From: Hyphomicrobiales bacterium
GTDB taxonomy: Bacteria; Pseudomonadota; Alphaproteobacteria; Rhizobiales; Beijerinckiaceae
DNA: 64,000 bases
Assembly (NCBI GenBank): GCA_028869185.1
Contig: JAGWTA010000004.1
Span: 111,544 to 175,543, forward strand
Direction: 5' to 3'
Shown: piece by piece, positions 27,102 to 35,736 of the stretch
Position numbering within the stretch: position 1 is the first letter of the stretch
Layout of the letters: the number at the start of each line of letters is the position of its first letter
Position numbers and translations under genes: made by a program
The notes under the pieces: generated by a model
Told to the model about the DNA's origin: nothing
Seen by the model: only the letters and a program-made list of their open reading frames with translations
Databases searched by the model: none

Positions 27102-27190
27102 GCCCGTTTCCGTCAGTTTTCGCGCCGGCCGCTGACCGGCTTTCCAGCTCCGTCGAGCGCCGCGTTCGCACACGCGGGGCCGCCGGCTGA
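27098..27190 (+). CDS. Possible 30-aa translationally coupled peptide
   Basis: GTG to TGA frame whose start overlaps the ner stop (GTGA) and whose stop overlaps the next ATG (TGATG). This exact tiling on both sides suggests it is translated, if only to carry ribosomes across. The product is Ser/Arg/Ala-rich and unlike anything I recognise. Confidence 0.35.
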   Translation: MSPFPSVFAPAADRLSSSVERRVRTRGAAG

Positions 27191-27648
27191 TGGTCCGACA
27201 GAAGCGCGACAACCAAACACTCGATCTTCTCGCATGGGAGCCGCCGCAGGTGCGCGTCGGCTATGAGGCCCATGAGACGCGCGGCGGATCGCTCGACGCC
27301 ACGATCGCCCGCGCGATCGCGCTGGCGCTCAACCGCTGCGAACGCAAGCGCGAGCAGATCGCCGAAGACATGTCGGCCGAACTCGGACGGCGCGTCACGA
27401 AGGACATGCTCGATGCATGGGCATCGCTGGCGCGGACGAGCAACCGCATTCCGCTCGATGCTTTCGCCGCGCTTGTGCGCGCGAGCGGGCAGCACGAGCT
27501 GCTCGGATTGATCCCGGAGATGTTCGGCTTTGCGGTCGTTCCCGCCCGCTACGCCGAAATCATCGAACTGCACCTGATCGAGGACAAGAAGGCCGAACTG
27601 GAACGCCGCGCCGCCGCGCTGGCCGCGCGCGTGAAGGGAGGCCGGTGA
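27190..27648 (+). CDS. Mu-like early protein preceding transposase
   Basis: 152 residues, helical, with a central segment (REQIAEDMSAELGRRVTKDM) that looks like an HTH, so DNA binding is plausible. Proteins of this kind sit just upstream of the A transposase in Mu-like phages of alphaproteobacteria. It is coupled to transposase by TGATG overlap. Precise role unknown. Confidence 0.65.
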   Translation: MVRQKRDNQTLDLLAWEPPQVRVGYEAHETRGGSLDATIARAIALALNRCERKREQIAEDMSAELGRRVTKDMLDAWASLARTSNRIPLDAFAALVRASGQHELLGLIPEMFGFAVVPARYAEIIELHLIEDKKAELERRAAALAARVKGGR

Positions 27649-29771
27649 TGAAACGCTGGTTTTCCGCGCGTGATCTCGCGAATTTGAAACTTCCGGGCTT
27701 GCCGACAGCGATCGAGAACCTGTCGCGTGTCATCACAAAAACGCGTGCGATGTCACCCGGATTAATCCGTCCTATCATCGCCAGCGGCGGCGGCTATGAA
27801 ATCGCCTTTGACGCGCTCCCCAAGGCCGCGCGCGCCGAGCTGGAAAAGCGCGACGCGCTTGCGCGCCTGCCAGCGCCCACGTCGCGTCAGACGCCAGCCG
27901 TCGCCGAGACACATCTGACGCAGCGCCAGCGCGACATCATGAGCGCCCGCCGAGCCGTCTGTCTGGAAATCGACCGCCTTGCCATTGTCTGCGGTTGCGG
28001 CGTTGCTGGCGCTGTCAAGGCGCTGCTGGCGGACCATCGCGCAGGCCTGCTCGCTCCTGAAGTCGCAAGCGCTGTGCGCACTGCGAACGAAAAGGGGCGG
28101 TCCCTCTCCGAACGGTCGCTCTACCGCTGGCTGAAGGCGCGCGAAGACGGGGGAGCGGCGATGGCGCCCCGCCGATCGCGTCAGATTGCCGACGCGCCGG
28201 ATTGGCTGGACGTATTCCTCTCATTTTACGCCCGGCCGCAAAAGCCGGACGTTTCACAGGCCTATGCTGCGTGGCTGAAAAGCCTGCCGGCCGGAACGCC
28301 GGCGCCGTCCTACGCTGCCGTTCGCCGCGCGCTCTCCAAGCTTTCGCATCTCGAACGCGCGCACGGTCGCGAAGGAAAACTGGCGCTGCGGGCGCGGCAG
28401 GCCTATGTCGTTCGCGACTTCGCCGATCTGGCTCCGACGACGATCTATGTCGCTGATGGCACGACGTTCGACGCCGAAGTCGAACATCCGATCCACGGGC
28501 GTCCATTCAAGCCAGAGATCACGATCATCACCGATGTGGCGACACGCCGCGCTGTCGGCTGGTCAGCCGGGCTCGCCGAAAGTCAGCTCACGGTTTCAGA
28601 TGCGCTGGCGCGCGCGGCCGAGCAAGGCATTCCCGCGCTGTTCTACACCGATCGCGGCTCTGGCTATCGCAACTTCGCAAACGACGATCAGCTCGTCGGC
28701 CTGTTCCGCCGGCTCGGGACAACGCCGATGCGCGCGTTGCCTTACAATTCGCAGGCAAAAGGCGTCATCGAGAACTTCCAGCGGCGCTGGATCGCTGTCG
28801 CCAAGCAGTTCCCGACCTACACCTACAAGGACATGGACAAGGAGGCGAAACAGATCGCCTTCAAGGAAACCCGTCGGGAACTCGCCTTTATCGGTCGTTC
28901 GCGGCTGTTGCCGACATGGGCCGAATTTATTGCGGCTATCGAGACAGCCGTCACCGATTACAACGACAAGCCGCACCGGTCTTTGCCCCATTACCGCGAT
29001 CCGCTCACCGGATCGAAACGGCGCATGACGCCGAACGAATTGTGGGCGCAAAAAGTCGCCGCCGGCGCCGAACTCATCATTCCCGGCGAGGACGAGCGCG
29101 CCGATCTTTTCCGTCCCTACGAGGTGCGCCGCGTCCGCCGCTGCATGATCGAACTCGGCACCAACAGCTATTTCTCAACCCAGCTCGATCCCTTCCACGG
29201 ACAGGACGTCATGGTCGGCTACGACGTGCGCGACGCGGCGCAGGTCTGGATACGCCGGATCGACATGCACCAGGGCGAGCGCCAGCCGGGAGCGCTTGTT
29301 TGCATCGCTCAATTCGAGGGCAACAAGACGCGCTACATTCCGGTCTCTGCCGAGCAGGCCGCGCTGGAGAAGCGCGCCGCCGGCCAGCGCCGCCGCCTTG
29401 CCGACAAGCTCGACCGCGTCGAGGCGCAGCTGCGCCCGGCGCAAATTCTGACGCTGCAACCTGTAGCGCAAACCCTTCTCGCCGCGTCCTCCCCCCTTGT
29501 CGACGGCGAGATCGCGGACGGCCCGGAGCTGCTTGAGCAGGTGTCGCGTGAAAGCGCGCCGGAGCCGTCCGCACCTGAGGGCGGGCGTCCGAACTTTTCG
29601 GATGATCTGGAATTCGCGCGTTGGCTCATCGACCACCCGGCCGATGCGACAGCGACGGATCGTGAGCTTGTTGTCGAGTTGCTCACGGGGGCCGCGTCAC
29701 AAAAACGGCTCCAGCTGCACGGTGTTGATCTCGATCGTCTGCGAACGATTGCGATCTCTGAAGCCGCGTAG
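27648..29771 (+). CDS. Mu A-like DDE transposase
   Basis: 707 residues. The N-terminal winged-helix DNA-binding start (KRWFSARDLANLKLPGLP) matches the Mu A class. The catalytic rve/DDE core carries Asp270 (VADGTTFD), Asp335 (FYTDRGSGYRN) and Glu375 (KGVIENFQRRW). A C-terminal beta-barrel and tail follow for B interaction. It integrates and replicates the phage by transposition. The ATG at 27648 gives a start in keeping with Mu A; a longer upstream frame is an overlap with the previous gene. Confidence 0.95.
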   Translation: MKRWFSARDLANLKLPGLPTAIENLSRVITKTRAMSPGLIRPIIASGGGYEIAFDALPKAARAELEKRDALARLPAPTSRQTPAVAETHLTQRQRDIMSARRAVCLEIDRLAIVCGCGVAGAVKALLADHRAGLLAPEVASAVRTANEKGRSLSERSLYRWLKAREDGGAAMAPRRSRQIADAPDWLDVFLSFYARPQKPDVSQAYAAWLKSLPAGTPAPSYAAVRRALSKLSHLERAHGREGKLALRARQAYVVRDFADLAPTTIYVADGTTFDAEVEHPIHGRPFKPEITIITDVATRRAVGWSAGLAESQLTVSDALARAAEQGIPALFYTDRGSGYRNFANDDQLVGLFRRLGTTPMRALPYNSQAKGVIENFQRRWIAVAKQFPTYTYKDMDKEAKQIAFKETRRELAFIGRSRLLPTWAEFIAAIETAVTDYNDKPHRSLPHYRDPLTGSKRRMTPNELWAQKVAAGAELIIPGEDERADLFRPYEVRRVRRCMIELGTNSYFSTQLDPFHGQDVMVGYDVRDAAQVWIRRIDMHQGERQPGALVCIAQFEGNKTRYIPVSAEQAALEKRAAGQRRRLADKLDRVEAQLRPAQILTLQPVAQTLLAASSPLVDGEIADGPELLEQVSRESAPEPSAPEGGRPNFSDDLEFARWLIDHPADATATDRELVVELLTGAASQKRLQLHGVDLDRLRTIAISEAA

Positions 29772-29805
29772 CCGGAGCCATCACTTCGAACAGGACAGTT
29801 CTACC

Positions 29806-30576
29806 ATGAAAAAACATTTTGTCGAAACTGCAAACGTCACGCGCCTCTATGACGCGCTTGCCGCGCTGGAGCGACGCGGCGCGGACGAATGCAATCTGAT
29901 GGTGGTCGACGGCGAGCCGGGCCTTGGCAAAACCACGACGCTCGAATGGTGGGCCGCACAGAACAATCTGATCTTCCTGCGCGCTCTCAAAGAGTGGACG
30001 CCGGGCTGGTTTCTTGACGATCTGCTGGCGACGATGCGGATCGCCGCGCCACATTCCTTCAAGAACCGCTATCACCGCGCGCTTGAGGGGCTGGTGACGC
30101 GTCAGACACAGGCCGCGCTGGCCAAGCGCATCTTCGCGGTCGTTATCGACGAGGCCGATCATATCTCGCGCAACGGCCGGATCATCGAGACGATCCGCGA
30201 CTTTTCGGACAACTCGACCGTCGTCTTCGTGCTCGTCGGCATGGGAAAAATCAGGGACAATCTGACGGCGTTCCCGCAGGTCGCCTCCCGCATCACGCGC
30301 TATGTGCGGTTCGAGCCAGCCTCGAAAAAAGACGTGCGCGCGCTGTTCGACGGCCTCTGCGAAGTTCCCGTGGCCGACGACGTCCTCGAATTCGTGCGGG
30401 CTGCGACAGGCGGCTATTCCCGAGAGATCAAGGAGGCGATCGCCGTCATCGAGCGGCATGGCAAACGCGCCAACGCGTCGGCCGACAAGCCCGTGCGTCT
30501 CAAAGACCTCGACGGTCAGGTGCTGATCTACGACCGGCGCACCGGCAATGAAATCCGCGTGCGGGGAGGCGTGTGA
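29806..30576 (+). CDS. Mu B-like AAA ATPase (target DNA capture)
   Basis: 256 residues. Walker A is GEPGLGKTT at about 36 and Walker B VVIDEADH at about 112-119, followed by a sensor-1-like VLVGMGK. This is the AAA+ core of the Mu B family, which polymerises on DNA to provide target immunity and delivers target to transposase. It is 34 bp downstream of transposase. The N-terminal HTH of Mu B is missing, as in many shorter relatives. Confidence 0.9.
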   Translation: MKKHFVETANVTRLYDALAALERRGADECNLMVVDGEPGLGKTTTLEWWAAQNNLIFLRALKEWTPGWFLDDLLATMRIAAPHSFKNRYHRALEGLVTRQTQAALAKRIFAVVIDEADHISRNGRIIETIRDFSDNSTVVFVLVGMGKIRDNLTAFPQVASRITRYVRFEPASKKDVRALFDGLCEVPVADDVLEFVRAATGGYSREIKEAIAVIERHGKRANASADKPVRLKDLDGQVLIYDRRTGNEIRVRGGV

Positions 30577-31151
30577 TGGCGACACAGATCGACATTCTGC
30601 GCACCATCGGGGAGCAATGCCTGACGACGGCAGAATTGGGCGCGGCGCTCAACGCCAGACACAACAAGGTCGCGACCGTCACTGGGACCATGGTGCTGCA
30701 CGGCCTGCTGGAGCGCATCGAGCGCGGTTGCTTCCAGCTGACGCGCGCGGGCAAAGAGCATCTCGCCAGCGGCCAGCGTATCAAGTCCGGGCCGAAGAAG
30801 CCGTTCACAGGCCATGTTGCGCCCAACATGGCGACCATGCGCCAGCGCGCCTGGTCGGCGATGCGCGTCAAGAAAACCTTCACGGCTGCTGATATTTTCC
30901 AGCTGGCGGTGCGGCCGACGGACAAGAGCCCGGACGCCAATCTCGGCAAGTTCATCCGGGCGCTCGTCAAATACGGCGTGTTGGCCGAGACGGGCCGGCG
31001 CGCCTTCGACGGTGAAGCGCCAACATCAAACGGACGCAAGGTCTATCTGCTCGTCAAAGACCTTGGCGAGATCGCGCCGCGCCCATCGTATCGGAAGAAT
31101 GGCTTCATCGGCCTCGTCGACATGAACATCGACAAGGGGCGCAAACTATGA
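30576..31151 (+). CDS. Phage early protein with winged-helix-like repeats
   Basis: 191 residues. Two segments (about 6-60 and 85-150) look like winged helices (TTAELGAALNARHNKVATVT and KTFTAADIFQLAVRP). The start overlaps the B stop (TGATG). It is probably a DNA-binding early regulator; the family was not identified. Confidence 0.6.
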   Translation: MATQIDILRTIGEQCLTTAELGAALNARHNKVATVTGTMVLHGLLERIERGCFQLTRAGKEHLASGQRIKSGPKKPFTGHVAPNMATMRQRAWSAMRVKKTFTAADIFQLAVRPTDKSPDANLGKFIRALVKYGVLAETGRRAFDGEAPTSNGRKVYLLVKDLGEIAPRPSYRKNGFIGLVDMNIDKGRKL

Positions 31152-31516
31152 GTGCGCCGCAATACGAGCAGCTCGACGGGCAGGCCTTGCAGATGCTGCA
31201 AGCCGAGGTGCGCAAGACGTCGATCAAGGTGGCGGCGGAGAAGCTCGGCTATTCGCGTCCAAGCGTGTCGATGGCGCTGGCCGGGAAATACATCGGCAGC
31301 GTCAGAAAAATTCGCGCGCGGATTTTCGAAATTTTCGCCGAGCGCGTCGATTGCCCGTTCGTCGGCGACATCGCGCCAGCTGAATGCAAGGACTACCGCG
31401 AGCGGCCGATCCCCTCGGCGCCGCGCAGCGCCATAGCGCATTGGCGGGCCTGCCGCCACTGCGCCTTCAACCCCGACAATCTCATCAAGAAAACACCGGA
31501 GGCGGCCGATGCGTGA
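31148..31516 (+). CDS. HTH-containing early protein
   Basis: 122 residues. A LacI-like HTH near residues 23-46 (TSIKVAAEKLGYSRPSVSMAL) is followed by a C-terminal CxxC (ACRHCAFN) and a further Cys pair, possibly metal-binding. It overlaps both neighbours. Similar regulators occur in Mu-like early operons. Confidence 0.7.
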   Translation: MSAPQYEQLDGQALQMLQAEVRKTSIKVAAEKLGYSRPSVSMALAGKYIGSVRKIRARIFEIFAERVDCPFVGDIAPAECKDYRERPIPSAPRSAIAHWRACRHCAFNPDNLIKKTPEAADA

Positions 31517-31865
31517 CCACAGCAAACCCTTATCGCAGCACGTCGAAGAAATGCTCGCGATTTTCATTGAGCACAAAGGACCGATGACGCTCTCGCCGTC
31601 GACTGTCGAGGCGATGGCCTTTTGGCTCGAAAACTGCGCCGCGTCAGTTCGCGATCTGGAGCGACGCGCCGGGGCCGCCGATGCGATCCGCGCGACGGCG
31701 GACAGCGTGCAGCAAGAAGCCGATCGCATCGCGCTCATCAATGCGATCTTCCGGGGCCAGCGGGACGGCAAGGTCGCGTTCCTGCGGCCGCGCGGCCGCA
31801 GCGAAGAGGATATCGCCGCCGCCATTATCGAAGGCGCAGTTTCGTTCGGGGGAGAGCCGGCATGA
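31509..31865 (+). CDS. Hypothetical phage protein (118 aa)
   Basis: Predominantly helical, acidic protein, starting MRDHSKPLSQHVEEMLAIFI. It overlaps the previous gene by 8 bp and the next by 4 bp, consistent with one early operon. No domain recognised. Confidence 0.6.
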   Translation: MRDHSKPLSQHVEEMLAIFIEHKGPMTLSPSTVEAMAFWLENCAASVRDLERRAGAADAIRATADSVQQEADRIALINAIFRGQRDGKVAFLRPRGRSEEDIAAAIIEGAVSFGGEPA

Positions 31866-32494
31866 ACCATCCCATTCCCTCGCTCGAATTGATCCTGCAG
31901 CGCACGGCCGAAGCCTTTGGCGTGACCGTGCATGAGATGCGCGGCTATGGCGAAACCGCGCATCGCGCGCGCGCAGCCTATGCCAGCCTCGCTCGGTCGA
32001 TCGCGGGCGCCTCCAGTCTGGCGATCGCCATGAAGCTTGGACGCGAGCCGCGCTGGACGGATGATCTTTGCCGCAACGCGGAAGCAATAAGGGCGGCGCA
32101 TCCCGAATTCACGGCGCAGCTCGTCGAACTCGAAATCGAACTGCTCGCCGAATGCGGCGTCGCCGATCAGCTGGAATATCAATTGCCGGTTGACATCGAT
32201 CCGCACGATATCGCGCGGCGGGTTCTGAATGATCCGCGCGGCGTGGCCGGTGGCCTTGGAACTGCGCATGTCACGGCGCTCGCCGCAGCCTTTCAGACGC
32301 TCGCCGCCGAACGCAGGCGCTCCGAAGAGCCGCCAGCGCCTGTTGCAACCGTCAGAATGTTCCGCGCCTTCGTGGCGGCGGAACAGGCGCTCGGCGCAGC
32401 GCTCTACACGGTGGGCGAAAAACATGCGCGCCAACGGCGCGACAAGGCGTTTGCCGATCTTTGCAAATCTCTAGAGGTGTCCAATGCAGCCTGA
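31862..32494 (+). CDS. Phage protein with DnaA C-terminal-like N-terminus
   Basis: 210 residues. The first 80 (ILQRTAEAFGVTVHEMRG, an Arg/Ala helix, then SLAIAMKLGREPRWTD) follow the helix pattern of DnaA domain IV, suggesting binding to DnaA-box-like DNA. The rest is helical and unassigned. Such proteins could recruit or block host replication initiation; this is a weak pattern-based call. Confidence 0.45.
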   Translation: MNHPIPSLELILQRTAEAFGVTVHEMRGYGETAHRARAAYASLARSIAGASSLAIAMKLGREPRWTDDLCRNAEAIRAAHPEFTAQLVELEIELLAECGVADQLEYQLPVDIDPHDIARRVLNDPRGVAGGLGTAHVTALAAAFQTLAAERRRSEEPPAPVATVRMFRAFVAAEQALGAALYTVGEKHARQRRDKAFADLCKSLEVSNAA

Positions 32495-33161
32495 AATTCA
32501 GCCCGTCCTCGGCGGCGCGCTCAAGAGCGTGACCTTCAATCCCGTGATCGATGTCGCGGGCAAGCCCTATATGCGCGACGCGCGCGGCGCGCTCGTGCCG
32601 CTTGAAGCCGTCAAGCCCATGGACCTCTGTATCGACGAGACCGTGCGCAAGATCGTCGATTTCGCCCGCGAACTCTCGGCGCAGATCGCGCGCTTCAAGG
32701 GCCACACGTTCGACGATATCGGATCGCTACAGGCGCTGGTCGAGCAGGAATATGGCGCTCGCGTCGGGCGTGGTCAGAAGGGCAATCTGACGCTGACGAG
32801 CTTCGACGGACTGCTCAAGGTGCAGGTGCAGGTTCAGGACCAGCTCGACTTCGGGCCGGAACTGCAGGCGGCCAAAAAGCTGGTCGACGAATGCCTGAAT
32901 GAATGGGCGGCCGACAGCCGCGCGGAAATCCGTGCGCTCGTGACGCGCGCTTTTCAGGTCGACAAGGAAGGTCGGATCAATCGCGCGGAGATATTCATGC
33001 TCCTGCGCGTCGCAATCGAGGACGCCCGCTGGCGGCGCGCGATGGAAGCTGTGCGCGACAGCATCCGTATTCTCGGCTCGAAAACCTATGTGCGCTTTGC
33101 CGAACGCGATGCGGCCGACGCGCCGTGGCGTTCAATCACCATCGATCTTGCTGCAGCGTGA
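32484..33161 (+). CDS. DUF3164 family protein
   Basis: 225 residues matching the Mu-like DUF3164 family in layout. It has a short N-terminal strand region with DARGALVPLEAVKP, a long helix (VRKIVDFARELSAQIARFKG), a YGARVGRGQKGNLTLTSFDG beta section, and a terminal helical domain ending in YVRFAERD. Found in early regions of Mu-like phages; molecular function unknown. Confidence 0.85.
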   Translation: MQPEIQPVLGGALKSVTFNPVIDVAGKPYMRDARGALVPLEAVKPMDLCIDETVRKIVDFARELSAQIARFKGHTFDDIGSLQALVEQEYGARVGRGQKGNLTLTSFDGLLKVQVQVQDQLDFGPELQAAKKLVDECLNEWAADSRAEIRALVTRAFQVDKEGRINRAEIFMLLRVAIEDARWRRAMEAVRDSIRILGSKTYVRFAERDAADAPWRSITIDLAAA

Positions 33162-33173
33162 AGGGAGGGCAAG

Positions 33174-33404
33174 ATGGCTTACATGAGCATTTACGCCAGC
33201 ATCGGCAGCGACGAGGTCGCGTCGAATTGCGAGGCAAGCCCCGATTTCTTTGCCGATCTGGTTGGCGAGTTGGCGGCAGCGGGCGCTCATAGCGACGGCT
33301 GGGTTTCTGATGTGTGCGATTTGCTGTCGAACGACGGCAAGAGCCTGCTGAAGAAGCTGGTCCAGGCGCTCGATGACGACGGCGCCAAAACGGCGGAGGC
33401 GTGA
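33174..33404 (+). CDS. Small phage protein, paralogue 1
   Basis: 76 residues (MAYMSIYASIGSDEVASNCE). It shares pattern with the next gene: short N-terminal strand, helix, an Asp/Trp turn, and a final LLKKLVQAL helix. RBS GGGAGGGC precedes the ATG. Role unknown. Confidence 0.55.
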   Translation: MAYMSIYASIGSDEVASNCEASPDFFADLVGELAAAGAHSDGWVSDVCDLLSNDGKSLLKKLVQALDDDGAKTAEA

Positions 33405-33407
33405 CCC

Positions 33408-33620
33408 ATGCCTTACACCGTCTCGGCCTACGCCAGCGAACAGGACATAGCAGAGGAATGCCACCGCCAGCCCGGCCTGCTTGCGGCGGTTCTCAATCTC
33501 ACGGCTGCGCTCGATGAGCGCGAAGGCGACTGGCTCGCGCGCGTTGCCGTTGAGCTTTCGCCGTATGGCCGCGCATTGCTCGCGCGGCTCGCGGAAACCG
33601 CGAAGGAGAATGCCCCATGA
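33408..33620 (+). CDS. Small phage protein, paralogue 2
   Basis: 70 residues, aligned to the preceding protein through YASEQDIAEEC/YASIGSDEVASNC, the DGW/GDW turn, and the SxxGxxLLxxL terminal helix. Tandem duplication followed by divergence is the simplest explanation. It is coupled to the next gene by ATGA. Confidence 0.55.
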   Translation: MPYTVSAYASEQDIAEECHRQPGLLAAVLNLTAALDEREGDWLARVAVELSPYGRALLARLAETAKENAP

Positions 33621-33970
33621 GAACGGTGTTTTTCGCCTTTGCAATCTGGAGCGCCGCCCTGGGGGGGTATGTCTCTGCTCTTGACCCGTCATGGATCGCG
33701 CAAACGCTCGCCGCGTTGATGATCGCGTTCGCAGCGTTCCTCATCGCCGGGCGCGACTATATGGCCTATCTCCAAGTCCGGAGCGTGTATGCGCGGGTCG
33801 GGATGGAGCTGGCGATCTGCGAGCGCATGTTCGCGGCCTACGGCCTTACGCATGAGAGGCAAGGCTACAAGCAGCTGGCTATCGCGGCCTTTGACCGCTC
33901 GGATCAGTGCCGCGATGCACTGATCGCCGTCGGCTATCCCGTCATCACCGACGATGGAGAGCGGCCGTGA
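33617..33970 (+). CDS. Membrane-anchored phage protein
   Basis: 117 residues with two N-terminal membrane helices (about 3-19 and 27-44) and a cytoplasmic helical tail containing a CER...C pattern. It may act at the membrane during infection (exclusion or lysis timing); no family recognised. Confidence 0.55.
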   Translation: MRTVFFAFAIWSAALGGYVSALDPSWIAQTLAALMIAFAAFLIAGRDYMAYLQVRSVYARVGMELAICERMFAAYGLTHERQGYKQLAIAAFDRSDQCRDALIAVGYPVITDDGERP

Positions 33971-34152
33971 GCAAGCCACGCAACCGCATGCCGGACCGCT
34001 ACACCGTTCGCATCGCCGGCGCGCTTTATACCGTCGAAGTGTGTGGCTTCGATCGTGACAAGGCCAGGGTGCGCATCGTTTCGGCCGGCGCATCCGCCGG
34101 AACCGATCATGTTGTCCCGATCGCCGATCTGAAGAAAGCGCGCCGGGCATGA
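33967..34152 (+). CDS. Small basic beta-rich protein (61 aa)
   Basis: Starts at GTG 33967 overlapping the previous stop (GTGA). It has alternating strands (YTVRIAGALYTVEVCGF, KARVRIVSAG) and a Lys/Arg tail. Stop and next ATG overlap. Unknown function. Confidence 0.55.
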   Translation: MSKPRNRMPDRYTVRIAGALYTVEVCGFDRDKARVRIVSAGASAGTDHVVPIADLKKARRA

Positions 34153-34274
34153 TCCGCCCGTCGCACCCCGGCGTTTTTCTTTTTGCCGCCGTCATGGCGA
34201 TCGGCGCGCTGTTCAACCGCCGCGCCGATCTCGCCGCCGCCTTCGTGTTTATCGCCGTCCTCTATCTCGACTGA
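34149..34274 (+). CDS. 41-aa single-pass membrane peptide
   Basis: ATG at 34149 overlaps the previous stop (ATGA). The product has one or two hydrophobic stretches (VFLFAAVMAIGAL, AAAFVFIAVLYL). Operon tiling and clear hydrophobicity support expression despite the size. Confidence 0.55.
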   Translation: MIRPSHPGVFLFAAVMAIGALFNRRADLAAAFVFIAVLYLD

Positions 34275-34288
34275 AAAGGAGCAATCAC

Positions 34289-34921
34289 ATGACGACCGCC
34301 ATCCAGAACCGGATCATCCACGGACTGCGCCGCCAGATCCCCGATTTCGACGACGAGGCCTATCGCGGTGTCCTGCGCGAGCGGTTTTCTGTCGCCTCGT
34401 CTTCCGAACTGTCGGATCGTCGCGCCGAAGACCTCGTGACCTTCCTGCGCGGCCTGACCGGCAGCGGATCGGTCCAGCGCACACGCTCCAATACGGCATC
34501 CGGCAAATATGCGCCCTTGCTGCGCGCCCTCTGGATTGCTCTGTGGAACCTTGGCGAGGTGCGCTCGCCCGACGACGCCGCGCTGATCGCTTTTGCGCAG
34601 CGTCAGACAGGGCTCGCGCATACGCAGTTTCTGACGGACTGGGCGGACGCGCGTCGCGTAGTCGAGGCGCTGAAAGACTGGTGCGCGCGCGCCGGCGTCG
34701 AATGGCCGGAGGATACGCGCGAGGTGCTGGACCGAAAGGCGGCCATCGTGCGCGCACAGGTCGCGATCATCCGCCGTCAGACGCCGTCCTTCGACGCCGA
34801 AATGTATGGCGCGCTGGCCGGTCTCCCGCCTCGGTTCGATCATTACGGCGAGAAGCACTTCGACAGGCTGTCGGCCAAGCTCGGGCTGATGGTGCGCGCG
34901 GCGAAAACGGTGCGGACATGA
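34289..34921 (+). CDS. gemA: GemA regulatory protein (DUF1018, Mu gp16)
   Basis: 210 residues. The C-terminal part (LRALWIALWNLGEVRSPDDAALIAF...QTGL near 75-110) is the DUF1018 signature of GemA-like proteins of Mu. In Mu, GemA influences host gene expression and DNA topology. RBS AAAGGAG precedes the ATG. It overlaps the ParB-like gene by 4 bp. Confidence 0.88.
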   Translation: MTTAIQNRIIHGLRRQIPDFDDEAYRGVLRERFSVASSSELSDRRAEDLVTFLRGLTGSGSVQRTRSNTASGKYAPLLRALWIALWNLGEVRSPDDAALIAFAQRQTGLAHTQFLTDWADARRVVEALKDWCARAGVEWPEDTREVLDRKAAIVRAQVAIIRRQTPSFDAEMYGALAGLPPRFDHYGEKHFDRLSAKLGLMVRAAKTVRT

Positions 34922-35736
34922 CGACGCACAAAATCACACCATTGAAGCTGCCGGTCGCCCGTGCGGACGTCAACTCCGCGCCGCCTGTCGTTGATACAGT
35001 GGCGCCCGGCGATCTTCAGGTAGACGAACGTTATCAACGAAGCCTGTCTCGTGCGTCGCTTCGGTTGATCGAGAAAGTTGTTGCAGGATGGGATTGGCGG
35101 CGTTTCAAGCCGCCAGTCGTCGTCAAGACAAGTGACGGCTATCACGTTATCGATGGTCAACACACTGCGATCGCGGCGGTGACGCATGGAGGCATACCGA
35201 AAATTCCGGTGCTGGTGATCGCGGCCGAAAGCATCGAAGACCGGGCTAAAGCGTTTGTTGGACACAATCGCGACCGCGTAAACGTCACACCCCATCAGAT
35301 TTTTCACGCTGCAATTGCGGCTGGCGACGAAGAAGCGCTGACGATCCAGCAGGTGTGCGAGCGCGCTGGCGTCCGCGTCCTTCGCGCGCAGCCAAATCAT
35401 TCGTTTGAGCCGGGCGATACACTCGCGATCTCGACGCTTCGCAGCCTCGTCAACAAGCGTCATGCGCTTGGCGCCCGGCAGGTCTTACAAGTTCTGGCCG
35501 ATGCAAAATGTGCCCCGATCACGCCGGACCTGATCAAGGCGGTCGACGAGCTGCTGTTTGCTTCACATTACAAAGGATCGATCAAGTCCGAAGATTTGTC
35601 GACAATCATTCGAGCTGGTGGGTTTGAAACCGAGACGAAGCAGCTTGCCGCCGCCAAGTCTCTTCCGTTCTGGCGCGCACTCGTCATCGTTCTTTCGAAC
35701 AGGAGGCCTAGGCGTGGATATCGCAGCACGGCTTGA
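34918..35736 (+). CDS. ParB/sulfiredoxin-like N-terminal domain protein
   Basis: 272 residues. A ParB-N/Srx-like domain (about 20-100) includes VDERYQRSLS and the nucleotide-binding HVIDGQHTAIAA box. The rest is a helical region. Such phage ParB-like proteins bind DNA or CTP; here it follows gemA in the early/middle operon. Sequence after 35000 is noticeably less GC-rich than neighbours. Its last 23 bp overlap the next gene. Confidence 0.7.
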   Translation: MTTHKITPLKLPVARADVNSAPPVVDTVAPGDLQVDERYQRSLSRASLRLIEKVVAGWDWRRFKPPVVVKTSDGYHVIDGQHTAIAAVTHGGIPKIPVLVIAAESIEDRAKAFVGHNRDRVNVTPHQIFHAAIAAGDEEALTIQQVCERAGVRVLRAQPNHSFEPGDTLAISTLRSLVNKRHALGARQVLQVLADAKCAPITPDLIKAVDELLFASHYKGSIKSEDLSTIIRAGGFETETKQLAAAKSLPFWRALVIVLSNRRPRRGYRSTA

